Assembly (NCBI GenBank): GCA_029204225.1
Contig: CM055100.1
Location: 62,629,141-62,689,140, forward strand
DNA from: Diphasiastrum complanatum
Taxonomy: Eukaryota; Streptophyta; Lycopodiopsida; Lycopodiales; Lycopodiaceae
Length of the DNA stretch: 60,000 nt
Direction: 5' to 3'
Notes under the pieces: model-generated
Told to the model about the DNA's origin: nothing
Database searches by the model: none
The model's input: the letters and a program-made list of their open reading frames with translations, nothing else
Translations under genes and position numbers: made by a program
In this document: positions 32,519-43,145 of the stretch, piece by piece
Layout of the letters: every line of letters begins with the position of its first letter
How positions within the stretch are numbered: the first letter of the stretch is position 1

Positions 32519-32875
32519 TGACAAAATCCAAGGCCTAGCTATAAGCTTGAAAAAACCAGCTATGGAGTAGAAGACAAAAGCAAGAGAGAGAGGACTTCAA
32601 AGCTCACACAACTTGAATGATTGTTCAAAGAGTAGTAGGGCGTGGAAACCCCTCCAAACTAAGGGCCACTTTTAGCATGTAATGTATAGAGGTGGTGTCT
32701 TGCTATTTCTAGCTCTAGAACCCACATGGGTCCTCAACCTACTTGTTATTACTTGCCTAATTAGCACAAGTGGGGTGTACTATGTACATAAATGTTTTAC
32801 CCCCATGTCTTATGTACAACTTACAAGTTACAAGTATACAAGCCTTAAGGGGCAAAATAAGCATTTATTTCAACA
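32519..32875 (-). repeat. copia H 3' LTR (about 357 bp)
   Basis: Element sense begins TGTTGAAATAAATGC at 32875, next to a C-run that is the polypurine tract (32876-32882), and ends ...GGATTTTGTCA at 32519. A large part (gcttgaaaaaaccagctatggag through cgtggaaacc) is repeated at 36602-36710. Confidence 0.85.
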
Positions 32876-33431
32876 CCCCCCCTCAATGGTTATTTTGTTC
32901 ATACCAACACCTAGCATGCTACGAAACTTTTCAAATTTTTCTCTACTAAGTGCCTTAGTAAGAATCATTGGTATCACAGTACTCGAGGTGAATTTCTCCA
33001 CTTTGTATCTTCTCTCGTAAAAAGTGCTGGTCCACCTCAATATGCTTTGTACAAGCATGGTTCACAGGATTTTTGGCAAGCTAGATGCGACTTTGGCTAT
33101 CACAATACAGAATAGTAGGACCATCCTGTGGGATCTGCACCTCCCCAAGAAGTCTCCTAAGCCACATCGCCTCGCAAGTAGCTTTCGCCGCTACCCTGTA
33201 CTCAGCCTCTGTCGATGATAAGGTAGCGGTGGGTTGTTTCTTGCTGCACCAAGAAATGGCCCTAGAACCAAGGTTGAAATTGTAACCTGTGGTCGACTTT
33301 TGATCATCCCTATCACCTGCCCAATCCGAATCGGTAAAGCCTCCAAGCTGAAGCTTCCCGTCATTTGTGTACTCAATCCCATAGCAGGTTGTCCCTTTGA
33401 CATACCTCAAAACCCTCTTAGTGCTTTCCAA
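32876..33431 (-). pseudogene. copia H RNase H and tail
   Basis: The frame 33431-33081 reads STKRVLRYVKGTTCYGIEY, GGFTDSDWAGDRDDQKSTTGY, SKKQPTATLSSTEAEYRVAAKA and ILYCDSQSRI, then a stop. After a frameshift 33058-32870 gives HFYER-like sequence and LTKALSREKFEKFRSMLGV, ending in the LTR. Catalytic Asp and Glu positions look intact in the first piece. Confidence 0.85.
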
Positions 33432-34309
33432 TGGGCTTCAATTGGAGAACTCATGAACTGAGTTGCTACACCAACTGCATAGGAAATGTCTGGTCTCGTA
33501 GTGGTGAGATAAATCAGGCTACCCACAAGCTGCCTATAAAGAGTCTCGTCCACAAAAAGAGTGCCATCATCTCTAGATGGCTTACTACTAGTATCAATGG
33601 ACGTGGATACGGGTTTGCAATCTTGCATGTTGAACATGTTCAAGACTTCACATGCATAGTTAGCTCGGGAAATAAACACACAGTTTTGCTTTTTCCAAAC
33701 CTCCGAGCCAAGACAATAGTGGATTAAACCCAAATCCTTCATCTCGAACTCATTTGATAAATGAGCCTTCACCTTTTCAATAAGCTGCCCATTGTTACCC
33801 GTGATGACCAAGTCATCCACATAGAGAACTATCAAAACAATGTTCCCATCTTCCTCCTTCACGAACAGGTTGCAATCCAACTAACTCTCTATGAATTGCT
33901 CCTTGGCAAAATAGTCATCAATACGACTATACAAGGCCTTGGGTGCCTGCTTCAAACCATATAAGGCCTTCTTAAGCCTGCATACCATAGTTTCCTTGAC
34001 CTTAGCCTCAAAACCTTGTGGCTGATCCATGTAGACTTCTTCAACCAACTATCCATTGAGAAAAGCACTCTTCACGTCCATTTGATGGACCTCCCAACCA
34101 AAAAATGCAGTCAATGCTAAAACCAACCTGATAGACGTCATCTTAGCTACAGGTGCAAACGTCTCATCATAGTCCAAGCCCTCCTGCTGTGCATAGCCTT
34201 TGGCAACCAGCCTTGCCTTATGCTTTTCGATGCTCCCATCCGATTTGTATTTGGTCTTGTAGACCCATTTACACCCAATAGGATGCTCCCCTTTTGGTAA
34301 CTTCACCAA
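33407..34309 (-). pseudogene. copia H reverse transcriptase
   Basis: 34309-34049: KLPKGEHPIGCKWVYKTKYKSDGSIEKHKARLVAKGYAQQEGLDYDETFAPVAKMTSIR and VHQMDVKSAFLNG, then a stop. The frame continues with EVYMDQPQGFEAK and [16 protein letters not shown], another stop near 33881, and 33880-33407 with IVLIVLYVDDLVITGNN (intact Y-V-D-D), FEMKDLGLIHYCLG, LYRQLVGSLIYLTTTRPDISYAVG. Only two or three point lesions separate it from a complete RT, making it the best-kept copia RT in the window. Confidence 0.88.
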
Positions 34310-35256
34310 ATCCCATATATATCATTCTTGAGAATGGAGTCGTACTCCTCTTGCATAGCATGTTGCCATACCTTCTCATCTGAAGCCTCAACGAATGTAT
34401 GCGAATCTTGTGAATCCAAAATAGTAGTCATAAGTGCATAGCTTGTCTCCTGGTGTCCATGCTGTTGGGCTTGCCTTTGAGATCTCCTTGCCCCTGGATT
34501 GCTACTCTCTCCCTCATCCAATATCAAACTATCCTGCACAATTTGCCAATACCACTTGGGAAACTTCTTCCTTGCAGTTGGTGATGAAGACGGTGAATAG
34601 GACTCAACAGCTTTGCCCCTTTCCTTCCGCTTCCTAGCCTCCTCGGATTCTTCCTCTTGATCACTCATATGATCATCCTGAAGCTCCCCAATATATGGAT
34701 GTGGATCATCAACTATTGGCACAAATTCACTTGTACCATCCATCTCATGTTCCTCCATAGGAGGCGTTTGATCTTCTTCAAAGATCACATCTCGACTTAT
34801 GATCCTCTTCTTGCTAGTAAGATCATAAAGTCGGTAAGCTTTGCTTTCTTCACTGTATCCCAAGAAAATACACTTTGCTGATTTTGCATCCAGCTTCTTC
34901 CTGTTATCCTTGGGAATATGGGCATAGGCCGTACAACCAAACACTTGCAAAGCGCCCACCTTGGGCTTAATGCCACTAAATTCCTCTTCTGGAGTCCTAC
35001 CTTCCACAGCTTTAGTTGGACTTCTATTCAACAGAAACATCGTTGTGTGCATTGCCTTGCCCCAAAAAGAGTTGGGCAACCCCTTTGCCTTGAGCATGCA
35101 CCTTGCACACTCCACAATAGTTTGGTTCTTTCTCTGGGCTACACCGTTTTGCTGAGGGGTATAAGGAGCTATAAGCTGCCTTTTGATTCCATTGGCCTTG
35201 CAAAATTCCACAAATTTTATCTTAATGAACTCTCCACCACCATCTAACCTGAGCAT
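34303..35256 (-). pseudogene. copia H integrase C-half with Glu-to-Gln change
   Basis: A 317-codon frame begins at LRLDGGGEFIK (second catalytic Asp), then YTPQQNGVAQRKNQT, where the third catalytic residue Glu is Gln, RCMLKAKGLPNSFWGKAMHTT, LQVFGCTAYAHIP, KCIFLGYSEESKAYRLYD, RDVIFEED, a long acidic linker, and the RT lead-in FVEASDEKVWQHAMQEEYDS. The zinc domain and first Asp are missing: gag nucleocapsid sequence joins directly at about 35260. Catalytically dead twice over. Confidence 0.88.
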
Positions 35257-36205
35257 CTTTATCTTCTTTCTCTTGCCTTATGTCACTTTGCTCCTCTCTT
35301 GCAACACTCTCAACAACATTTCCTCCTTGCTTCTGTGTGCCCTTCTTTTGCTTTGCAAGCTTCTTCTTGCACTCAAAAGCAAAGTGTCCATATTTACCAC
35401 AGTAATTCCCCTTCCTTCGAGGTGAAGAAGAACCACCCGAGGAGGATTGTGCTTCTGACATCTGCAGGTTCTCCATTCCTTGCTCATGTGTTTGTGGTGC
35501 TCCTTTGTTCTTGCCTTTTCCTTTCTTCTTGTCCTTTGCTGGATTTTGCTTCTTCTTAGAAGCAAAGGCATGCTCCTAGAAATCTTCCCTCTTGGAGAGA
35601 TTAACTCTCCTCATCTCCTCCTGTAACAAGAGACCGTAGACCTCTTCATAGGAAGGGATCTTCTCCCTCACAGATATCATCATCACAAAGTTTTGATAAG
35701 CATATGACAAGCTATTCAGAACTATTGGCACCAAGTCTTTGTCAGCAATAGACTCTCCAAGCACAAAGCTGATATCTAAGATCTTGAATCTTAGTAAGAA
35801 GATCAGTAATTGTCTCCCCTGTCTCCATTCTGAGAGTATACAAGTTGTTCTTCAAGTAGAAAAACTTGTTGTCTCATACAATGCACAAAGAATGTGCCAT
35901 GCATCTACAGGCCCTTTGGCTGACCTGATTAGAGGAATCACATTATCCCTCACTGACATGTTGATGATCTTGTGTGCCTTTTCCCCTCTCTTGATATAGT
36001 CCTTGAGTTCAAGTTCAGATGTTGGAACAGGCTCCTCACCTGTCACAAGCTTCCAACATTCTTTATCTTCAAGAATGTTCTTGATCTTGAATTTCCAAAT
36101 GCTAAAGTTAGTGCCATCAAGCCAGCTCAGCATGCTCTCTGCAAGACTAGACATAGCTAGATAGAAATAAAACACAAAAGGTAAACTAGGGTTTTCACGC
36201 AACAT
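35257..36205 (-). pseudogene. copia H gag
   Basis: Start MSSLAESMLSWLDGTNFSIWKFKIKNILEDKECWKLVTGEEP (ATG at about 36154), VRDNVIPLIRSAKGPVDAW, then 35764-35576 with VLNSLSYAYQNFVMMI and VYGLLLQEEMRR, and 35476-35250 with a zinc knuckle GNYCGKYGHFAFECKKK. The first Cys of C-x2-C-x4-H-x4-C is Gly. A few frameshifts and stops occur. The protease is deleted after the knuckle. Confidence 0.82.
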
Positions 36206-36556
36206 GCAGCCACTTGCTCAATAACCCTCAGCTTCTGGATTTGAAACTATCCCCTGTATGGCTGTCCTAGCCCTTGTCCAAGGTCCACTCATAACTTTCA
36301 CTGAAGTCCCCACTGTAGAAAGCACCCTCCTACAGTCGTGGCTGTCCAACAAGACTCAAAAAAATTTCTCCCAAATTAGAAACATTTTGGATCACGGTAC
36401 TCCCCTTGCCAACAGTGTTCCAACCATGCAGATAGCATAGAGATCATATGCCCCTACAGAAAGTGCGCCCTCCTCAAAGATAAGCTACTCTCCAGGAATG
36501 ACAGGAATCTGATCAAAACAGGTCCAAGCTTTCACCACACCACAGGCAACATAACC
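36206..36556 (-). other. copia H leader
   Basis: Non-coding 350 bp between gag and LTR. No TGGTATCAGAGC primer site is visible next to the LTR; the bases there read GGTTATGTTGCC in element sense, so the primer site is either mutated or of another type. Confidence 0.6.
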
Positions 36557-36710
36557 TGCAAAATCCAAGGCCTAGCATAACAACACAGTAAGCACACTAT
36601 GAAAGCTTGAAAAAACCAGCTATGGAGTAGAAGACAAAAGCAAGAGATAGAGGACTTCAAAGCTCACACAACTTCAATGATTATTCAAAGAGTAGTAGGC
36701 CGTGGAAACC
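36557..36710 (-). repeat. copia H 5' LTR, truncated by a chromovirus LTR
   Basis: Matches 32519 to about 32650 with a small insertion (cataacaacacagtaagcaca). It is cut after gtggaaacc, where the LTR at 36711 starts with TGTCACAATCC. Confidence 0.82.
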
Positions 36711-37187
36711 TGTCACAATCCAGTCTCTCCAAGCTTGTGAATCCTAGAAGCCGGTGTGTAGAATGAACCTCCCAACCATAGGCACCCCCTCCTTGAGTCC
36801 TTCCACCTGCTATTCCCGTCACTGGCACATGGCAGCCACCGGTGGGTGATCAGCCACTTGGCATGCCTGATCCCTGTGACCTGTGAATACTGAGTGACTC
36901 ATAGGGTACCACCCCCGTGCCCCGCCAAAGGCCTGTGACCCTCTTGGTCACCCCGACTACTTGCCGGCTAGCATCTCGTCACTGACGGCTAGGGTCCCGA
37001 CGGTCAAGACACACCACGTCTCTGACAACTTGTCAGGCGGCCACACCAGGTCACTGCTCATGACGCACCGGTCCCAACTTGGGACAGATGTCCTCCTCGG
37101 TCACCGACCCTTGCCAATACTAGGCCTCAGGCCCATTGGTAACCGGCCATGCCGAGATCATGATAGAGCCATAACTGGGCTCTAACA
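36711..37187 (-). repeat. chromovirus 3' LTR (477 bp)
   Basis: Element sense TGTTAGAGCCCAG...GGATTGTGACA, preceded by the purine tract GAGGAGGGAAGGAT (37188-37201). Markedly GC-richer than the surrounding DNA. Flanks do not match (AAACC and ATCCT), so it is not a solo LTR but the 3' LTR of the chromovirus to the right. It truncates copia H, so it inserted later. Confidence 0.85.
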
Positions 37188-37375
37188 ATCCTTCCCTCCT
37201 CTGGCAAGTCATCAGTCCTCGATGACAAACTCCGGGTAAGACTTCTGCAACGCCTATCGCGTCTCCCATGTAGCATCTGACAACGGATGCCCCTTCCAGG
37301 TTACTAGATACTCTTGAAGGAGATGATTCCGCAATCGTCGCTCCTTTCGATCTAGGATTCTTTCTGGCCCATTGC
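37188..37375 (-). pseudogene. chromovirus integrase chromodomain
   Basis: In element sense PERILDRKERRLRNHLLQEYLVTWKGHPLSDATWET, stop, ALQKSYPEFVIED, stop. This is the Ty3/gypsy chromodomain with its Y-L-V-x-W-K-G and A-T-W-E core, followed at once by the stop, the purine tract and the LTR. Chromodomains steer integration toward modified histones. One in-frame stop (TAG) lies after W-E-T-R. Confidence 0.88.
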
Positions 37376-38150
37376 TAATGTGATTCCATTGAGATCTCCA
37401 TGTTTCTAGCTTTCTATGGACATGCTATCTTGATTGTCTTGTTATCTTCTTGCTTCTAGCTTTACTATCATTGTTAATGCTATTAGTTTTGGATTTGGCA
37501 CATGACATAGACTAGATTCAATGCATCTAAATTTACCAATTTGGATTGGTTCAAACTCGACCTACCAACTTTTCTCTCACTTTCCAAACATGATAATTTA
37601 GATAGACTTAGGCCTAAACAACTTTCTAAAGTTTCTCTCTAAGTCTAAAAAATGCATATTGGCCAAAATTGCCCTTTGAACTAAACACGATAAATCTTAA
37701 CTAGTTGACAATTTCTCACACTCCCACTTCAACTAGTTTTAGCATAGACTTTGAAAGTATACCAAGTGATGTTCTATGCTTCATAAACAAGTCCTTTCCC
37801 AATCCTTTGGTGAAGATATTAGCCACTCACTCCCTTGATGAGACATGTTGAAGCTCCACTTCTTTTGCCATGTCTTGTTCTCTCACAAAATGATAAGCCA
37901 CTTCAATATGCTTGCTCCCTGCATGAAAAAAGTACTGATTGCCAAACTTTGGGCTGAAAGGTTATCACAAAAGATGATTGGACACTTTTAAAAATCTAGC
38001 AAGTTAAAATCCATTACCATCCTTTTGATCCATAGCATCTCCTATGTGCATGAAGTTAGGGCTTTGTACTCGGCCTCACTAGATGATAATGAGATTGTTG
38101 CTTGTTTCTTCGACATCCATGAGATAGCTCCATCACCTATGAAATATTGA
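37376..38150 (-). pseudogene. copia RNase H and LTR piece inside the chromovirus
   Basis: Between integrase C-terminus and chromodomain lies copia sequence in the same orientation: GDGAISWMSKKQATISLSSSEAEYKALTSC, later IFCDNLSAQSL-like and KDWERTCL-like remnants in broken frames, a purine-rich AACTAGTTGAAGTGGGAGTG, then an LTR-like start near 37720 (tgagaaattgtcaac in element sense). The rest, to 37376, is AT-rich LTR-like sequence. No target duplication found. Confidence 0.75.
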
Positions 38151-38773
38151 CATACTGTGGTGTCTTTCTCCTCAAGAGACACTAGACCTTCCACTAGGAT
38201 ATCGCCATCGTGCAAACATTTCTTCAGTTTGCTAACATGGAATACTGGATGCACCTTGCCAAGTAGCCGTAGCTTATAAGCTACTTGGCTCACCTTCTTA
38301 ATAATCAACCATGGTCCACAGTACCTAGGAGATAACTTGGCGCACTTTCTTGTGCGTAGCACCTTCGACTTCGAAGGGACTAGTAAATACACCCAATCTC
38401 CATTCTCAAATTCCCAATAGGTACGGTTCTCACGAGCATAACTCTCTGCCCTAGCTACAGCCTTGGACAAGTTATCTCGTACCATCTCTAGCTTCTGCTG
38501 CATCTGAGCCAAAAACTCTACAGCACCAGGTACCCTATGCGGAATCCCTATGATTGCAGGACTCAATGGCCTGAAACCATAATTGAGCTCAAAAGGACTC
38601 AATCCAGTGGACACATGTCTCTTATCATTGTACGCGAACTCCAATAGCGGTAAATGCTTTACCCAGTCTATTTGCGTACTACTAATGTATGCTCTAAGCA
38701 TATCTTCCAAGATCTGGTTCACTCGCTCTGTCTGACCATCCGTCTGAGGATGCTCAGAGCTACTCATCCGCAA
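38151..38773 (-). pseudogene. chromovirus integrase, catalytic Glu to C-terminal domain
   Basis: The frame from 38773 begins near the catalytic Glu: SSSEHPQTDGQTERVNQILEDMLRAYI, then WVKHLPLLEFAYND, STGLSPFELNYGFRP, the GPY/F domain (FENGDWVYLLVP, KLSPRYCGPW, VSQVAYKLRL, HPVFHVSKLKKCL). It then runs without a stop into the copia RNase H described separately, giving a 243-codon gypsy-copia fusion frame. The N-terminal integrase, RT and everything upstream are replaced by LINE sequence at about 38790. Confidence 0.88.
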
Positions 38774-38789
38774 GGCCGTGGGGGTGAAA

Positions 38790-39072
38790 ATGGTGTCAAA
38801 AAGTCTACATTTACTCGGGGCATCCTGAATTCTTGAAACAAAACCTCTCTAATTGAACAAGGGAAGAATGTCCCTGCCCAAGTCGAGTGGTAGTTGCCTA
38901 TCGCTTATTGAATGTAGGACTAGTGGACTAGTGAAATGCATCCCCAAGTAAGTATATGAAGAAACCACATCTAGGGGCTTTCTGTTGAAAATAAGCTCCT
39001 AATGCTACATGAAAGCCCTAGAAGTATTGAAGACCATAACCTTGGTCTTCACAGTGTTCACCCCAAAGCCCC
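38790..39072 (-). pseudogene. LINE RT C-terminal fragment (LINE Y)
   Basis: Element sense VNTVKTKVMVFNTSRAF, PLDVVSSYTYLGMHF and TSP, with a frameshift or two. It matches the region after the RT box in the LINE at 42500-42720 (SRTFMQQQVF, LELVSSYTYLETSFTGP). Its 5' end lies directly against the (TC)n/(TTC)n tail of LINE X (39075-39117). Confidence 0.75.
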
Positions 39073-39074
39073 AT

Positions 39075-39117
39075 AGAGAGAGAGAGAGAGAAGAAGAAGA
39101 AGAAGAAGAAGAAAGAA
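39075..39117. repeat. (GA)n(GAA)n microsatellite = LINE X 3' tail
   Basis: On the minus strand the run reads (TTC)n(TC)n and follows GACATTAATAAATTC, the same end signal as at 53779-53791. It therefore looks like the tail of the LINE at 39118-40055. Confidence 0.85.
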
Positions 39118-40055
39118 TTTATTAATGTCTGTCCAGTGCCCTTGTAGGCACAAAAGACAAAGTACAATACATACAAAGTAGGAGCAATGTCCATATGAGG
39201 ACTTATTTCTAAACTATCTCTCTACCAAAAGTCAACTAATTAAAAATACACCAACGATCTCTCTTCATGCAAGAAGGAGATGCAAGAGCTTAACCTCCCA
39301 CTCTGCTAAGGCAGATGCAAGAGCTTAACCACCAGCTCTGTTGAGGCAAACAACTACAGAAGAACCAAATCACTGAGTGGCAGATCTGAAGAAGAGTGAT
39401 AGGCTATGAGGTGCGCATTGGAGGCTGACGAGCGACTCGATAAGATGTTGAAGGCCGTCGTGAGGCTCTGGCTGACGGTGATGAACGGACTACACGTCTC
39501 GGTCTGGTAGGTGGTCGCTAAGTTTTCACAGCCTTCTGCTGTGTCGGGATATCAATCTCATCCTCTGATACCTCCTCTCTATCCCTCTTCTATAAGAAAT
39601 GTGTGATGAGAGTCTGACTATAAACATCATCTGCCTCCAACGATAAAAGAGATGCTTGTAGCGTAAACATCTCCCTCAATAAGAGTCCTAGGGTCTGGGT
39701 ATGCCAAGAAAGAGCCAAGGGAGAGGGGAGTGTCTCTGCAGAGACAATAATAACGGCCTCAGATCTCATAGTATATAGGACATCTCATCCTCTACCTCTT
39801 ACATCGAGCATAACTGGCAAATTCGGTGTAGTCTGGGTGTGTCAGTATAACGGCCCATCTCAATAGCAAGCTGATGTGAGGAGACACGAAGCTGCCCAAT
39901 TCGCTATTGAAGACCATATGATAATGTCTATGAAAGATACAACGGTAGGGTAGGTAACCCCATATCATCTAACTGTAGGACATGAGTTGACCCTCTCTGG
40001 ATCTGGCTGTGACCACACTGTCTGGATATTTTCCAAGTGCTCAAGGGAAAAATAA
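39118..40055 (-). pseudogene. LINE X C-terminal coding remnant and 3' UTR
   Basis: Element sense 40010-39800 reads VQLDDMGLPTLPLYL, LRVSSHQLAIEMGRY, RICQLC...EVEDEMSYILYDL. This is the Cys-containing C-terminal domain of plant LINEs with several stops. The rest is non-coding 3' UTR, with a short duplication at 39268-39345 (gatgcaagagcttaacc, twice). It ends in a GTGCC-loop-GGCAC stem (39151-39136), then GACATTAATAAA and the microsatellite. Confidence 0.72.
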
Positions 40056-40439
40056 AAAATTAAATATTAGGGCCCAAATTAGGAAACATGTAATATAGTG
40101 TGCTGGGGCCTACAAACATGTGTATATACTACAAATTGTGTCCGTAATAATAACATCAAATAACATGTGACTATTGAAAGTAGCATAAAAAAATAGAGCA
40201 GTATGGACTATGTAATATGTGTCCACAACAAAGACCCACCCCCACATTTATATACAAATAAGAAACATCGCCTACAAATGATGAGACCAACACTCTCCAG
40301 AGTCTCACATCGACCTTCATCTTGGCCACCACTTCCCTCTCAAACACTACATTTTTCACATCATACACTCTACTATCAACAATCATGAGGACTTTCTTCA
40401 ACTCACTATAGCGAAAGACTTATCCTTTGTTATGGTCGC

Positions 40440-40599
40440 ATGCATTTATTTTGAATTGAAAGTCATTTCTTAATTTTTAGTCTCAGCAATTGAAATCTTT
40501 TTTGTGTATTAGAAATTTTACGCTCACATAGCATGAAACACAACTGAATTGTACCGTTTATTCTTATGTACTTTTGGCACTTTAATGACATTACTTGGG

Positions 40600-40687
<88 letters not shown>
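40440..40687 (+). repeat. severely 5'-truncated LINE 3' end with (CT)n tail
   Basis: 40521-40600 matches the LINE ends at 53711-53790 and 51252-51328: acgctcacat, ttattcttatgtac, ttttggcac, gacatta. A 76-nt (CT)n run follows at 40612-40687. The upstream border is a guess. 40056-40440 has no recognisable gene. Confidence 0.65.
40612..40687. repeat. (CT)n microsatellite
   Basis: A pure CT run of 76 nt; interpreted as a LINE tail from the conserved sequence just upstream. Confidence 0.97.
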
Positions 40688-40690
<3 letters not shown>

Positions 40691-40811
40691 CTTTGGTCAT
40701 AGTTAAAAAATTTGAAATGAAGGCAATAAAATCCAACAAGCTTTGAATAAAAAATATTAACCCAACCATGAGTACATTATGCAATCCCTTTCATAAATAT
40801 GGTGATTTAAA

Positions 40812-41020
40812 CTAGACCTCAGATTTGAATTCAAATTCTCTCCTATCCCTCAAATCTGCCAAATAGTCGTCAACAGCCGTCGTTGTGGCCAATGGAACCA
40901 AAGCTTGATAGACTACTTTGTGTTGTCCTGTAAACTCGGTTGGTGATAAATGATTTAAAGGTGTCTTAAGCTCATCAAATCGGGTGAAGGCACAATTTCC
41001 TCTCGATTCCAAAGTTGTAA
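40812..41020 (-). CDS. host gene terminal exon
   Basis: Acceptor tatgttgtag precedes 41020. The frame reads TTLESRGNCAFTRFDELKTPL, TEFTGQHKVVYQALVPL, DDYLADLRDRREFEF and stops with TAG at 40814-40812. It joins the exon 41244-41352 exactly in phase (split Val codon G|TT). Not similar to any transposon protein that I know and not identified. It looks soluble, with a charged C-terminus. It may be the 3' end of the gene whose upstream exons lie at 44.8-48.2 kb. Confidence 0.65.
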
Positions 41021-41243
41021 CTACAACATAGGCACCATGAAATAGAATAAGCACTTAATATAAGCATTAAACTCACAACATAGAATCTTGTATACATATT
41101 ACAAACAACCTTCAATATTGCAAACTATACAAAGTTTTCACATATAGGAACATGGAAAAGTATAAGAATGAAATTGACAAAAAACAACATAAGATGCAGT
41201 CTATGGACTTCTACTATGGAAACAAAATATATATACATATCAC

Positions 41244-41352
41244 CTGAAGTTATTGGAGATAATGAAAAATCACTATGTTTTTCTTTGTATTGCTCTAGCT
41301 TTGTCTCAATCTCTGCCAACCGCAATGCCTCTTCTCCTTCAATGTCAAAAGC
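41244..41352 (-). CDS. host gene internal exon
   Basis: Acceptor gtgatgttag, donor GTGATA at 41243. The 109 nt encode AFDIEGEEALRLAEIETKLEQYKEKHSDFSLSPITS, a coiled-coil-prone segment, phase 0 in and phase 1 out. Continuous frame across the following intron supports a real gene. Its phase-0 start is compatible with the phase-0 end of the exon 44819-44914. If so, the gypsy and LINE copies at 41.6-44.7 kb lie in the intron. Confidence 0.65.
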
Positions 41353-41389
41353 CTAACATCACGTAATCAAAGACATTTTGAGGCCCCAC

Positions 41390-41590
41390 ATTATAGTTGT
41401 AACAACACATAGACGCCTAATTAAGAACAAATTTGCATGCTTAACTATTGTGATGATTACTAGGTACAATATGGGGTCATTAATTTGATCCACCCAACTG
41501 GAACATTCTCTTCTAGTAGGGTGCAAGACTTCTAGAATGGTCCCTAGAAGTTTCATGTAATCACTATTAACCCTTTGAGGACACATACCT
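41390..41590 (-). other. possible further exon, unresolved
   Basis: In minus sense, RVNSDYMKLLGTILEVLHPTRRECSSWVDQINDPIL is open after an acceptor-like cctcaaag. The donor side is unclear. It may be coding or chance. Confidence 0.3.
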
Positions 41591-43145
41591 TGGATATGGG
41601 GATTGACAGGATATATGCTGACATTGGTGGTCTGATCTCTACATATGGTGAGCATCTTCTTCTACTTGGTGAGGCTCATGAGCTCGCCATTTTTAATGGC
41701 TTGGCTTGTTGGCCGAGTACTGGTGACTATACCTGCCACCCTCATGGGTTTCACTGTTTCTCCCAGCACACTATCTGATCATTCCTTTCTTTCCATCCAT
41801 TTGGGCTCAACATTTTGCCTTTCTCCATCTAATCCCTCTACTATGAAATGTGCTCTCATATACACATTCAGCCATGCATGGACTCACCTTTCTCAAGAAG
41901 CTTTTTTTTTTATACTCCAAAGTTTCCCATATCATAGCCCGCTCAACTTCCACGCATCATTTCTATGATTAGTAGTGAGGCAGAGACATGGAGATTCCAT
42001 GCCTTAGGTCAAGCCAATTTCAGGACACAACATTCCATTACTGATCATGTGTTCACAATTCGTGCTATCATTGAGGAGGCCAGGTCCCTTCATGAGAGAG
42101 CTTATTGTTGTCTTTTGGATTTCTGAAAAGCTTTTGACTCAATCCCATGAAACGTGCTCATCCAAAGGTTGAGGGACCTTGGCTTTTCTATTGATACCAA
42201 ATTGGTTGTCATGGTACTATATGAGCAGGTTTCGAGATGCTTCAGATTGGAGGGTCTCTCTGAGAGAGTTAGGAATACTATTGGGGTGAAGCAGGGTTGC
42301 TCCCTCTCCCCAGTACTCTTTGGTTTGTATATTGATGAGCTTGAGAAAGTCATCAACCAAGATGGTGGTATTGGATGCAAGCTTGGTGATATACTTATTT
42401 CTACTCTGCTTTATACTGACGATGTGGTATTGCTTTCTTTTTTTGGTGAGGGGGTGCAACAACATTTGGATAAATAATAGGTTTTTGGAGACTTATTTGG
42501 TTTGAGTAAGCTAAATGTACGATGGATGGTCCAATGATTTAGTGCTTTGTGTTCATAGCATAGCAAGGACGACCCAGAAAACTGAAATTATGATTTTTCA
42601 TATCTCCAGGACCTTTATGCAGCAACAGGTGTTTACTCTAGGAGGACAACCACTAGAGCTGGTATCCTCTTATACTTATTTGGAAACATCCTTCACAGGA
42701 CCTACTTTTAGTATGAGACACGCCACCACAACTAGGCTGCGAACGGGGGCCATGCTTCTTGAGCGATTCTGCTTCAGGAAGCACGTTCATGATGCCCCGA
42801 GTAAGTGCAGATTGTTTGACACTTTTGTTTTACCTATAGCTAGGCATGTAGCAAGGTCTTGGTGCACAGGGATTCTCAAGTCAGAGTGGACTAGTATTTC
42901 TCATCTACAAGTCACCATGCTTGCATGTATGATCCAGGCCAAGTCCTCTATTCCTCACCAGATTATCCTTGCTAAGTTCGCTATCATACCACTCCAGGTT
43001 GAGGCTATTTTCAGGCTCATTGCATACATTTACAGAGTGATGAGTCTTCCATTTTCACGTTATAGACATAAAACTCTTCTCTCTTCTCAGCAACTTCATC
43101 ACCAATGTCATCAATTATCATGGTACTCCCAAGCTTCCCGGTTCT
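41591..43145 (+). pseudogene. LINE endonuclease end, RT and C-terminus
   Basis: 5'-truncated LINE. 41591-41965: STYGEHLLLLGEAHELAIFNGL, TLSDHSFLSIHLG (S-D-H of the APE-type endonuclease). A deletion joins to RT: QHSITDHVFTIRAIIEEARSLHERAYCCLLDF, stop, KAFDSIP, IGVKQGCSLSPVLFGLYIDELEKVI, LLYTDDVVLLSF (the box is Y-T-D-D rather than Y-A/V-D-D). Then SSYTYLETSFTGPTFS and LPIARHVARSWCTG. It ends at about 43145 against gypsy G2, with no 3' tail. Several stops and frameshifts. Confidence 0.85.

Noticed and set aside
40549-40746. Leu-Ser-rich open frame
   Set aside because: Translation of a (CT)n tract; the surrounding sequence is a LINE 3' end.
43017-43144. C-terminal 43 codons of the gypsy G2 open frame
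   Set aside because: These are antisense LINE sequence read through after the junction, not gypsy protein.
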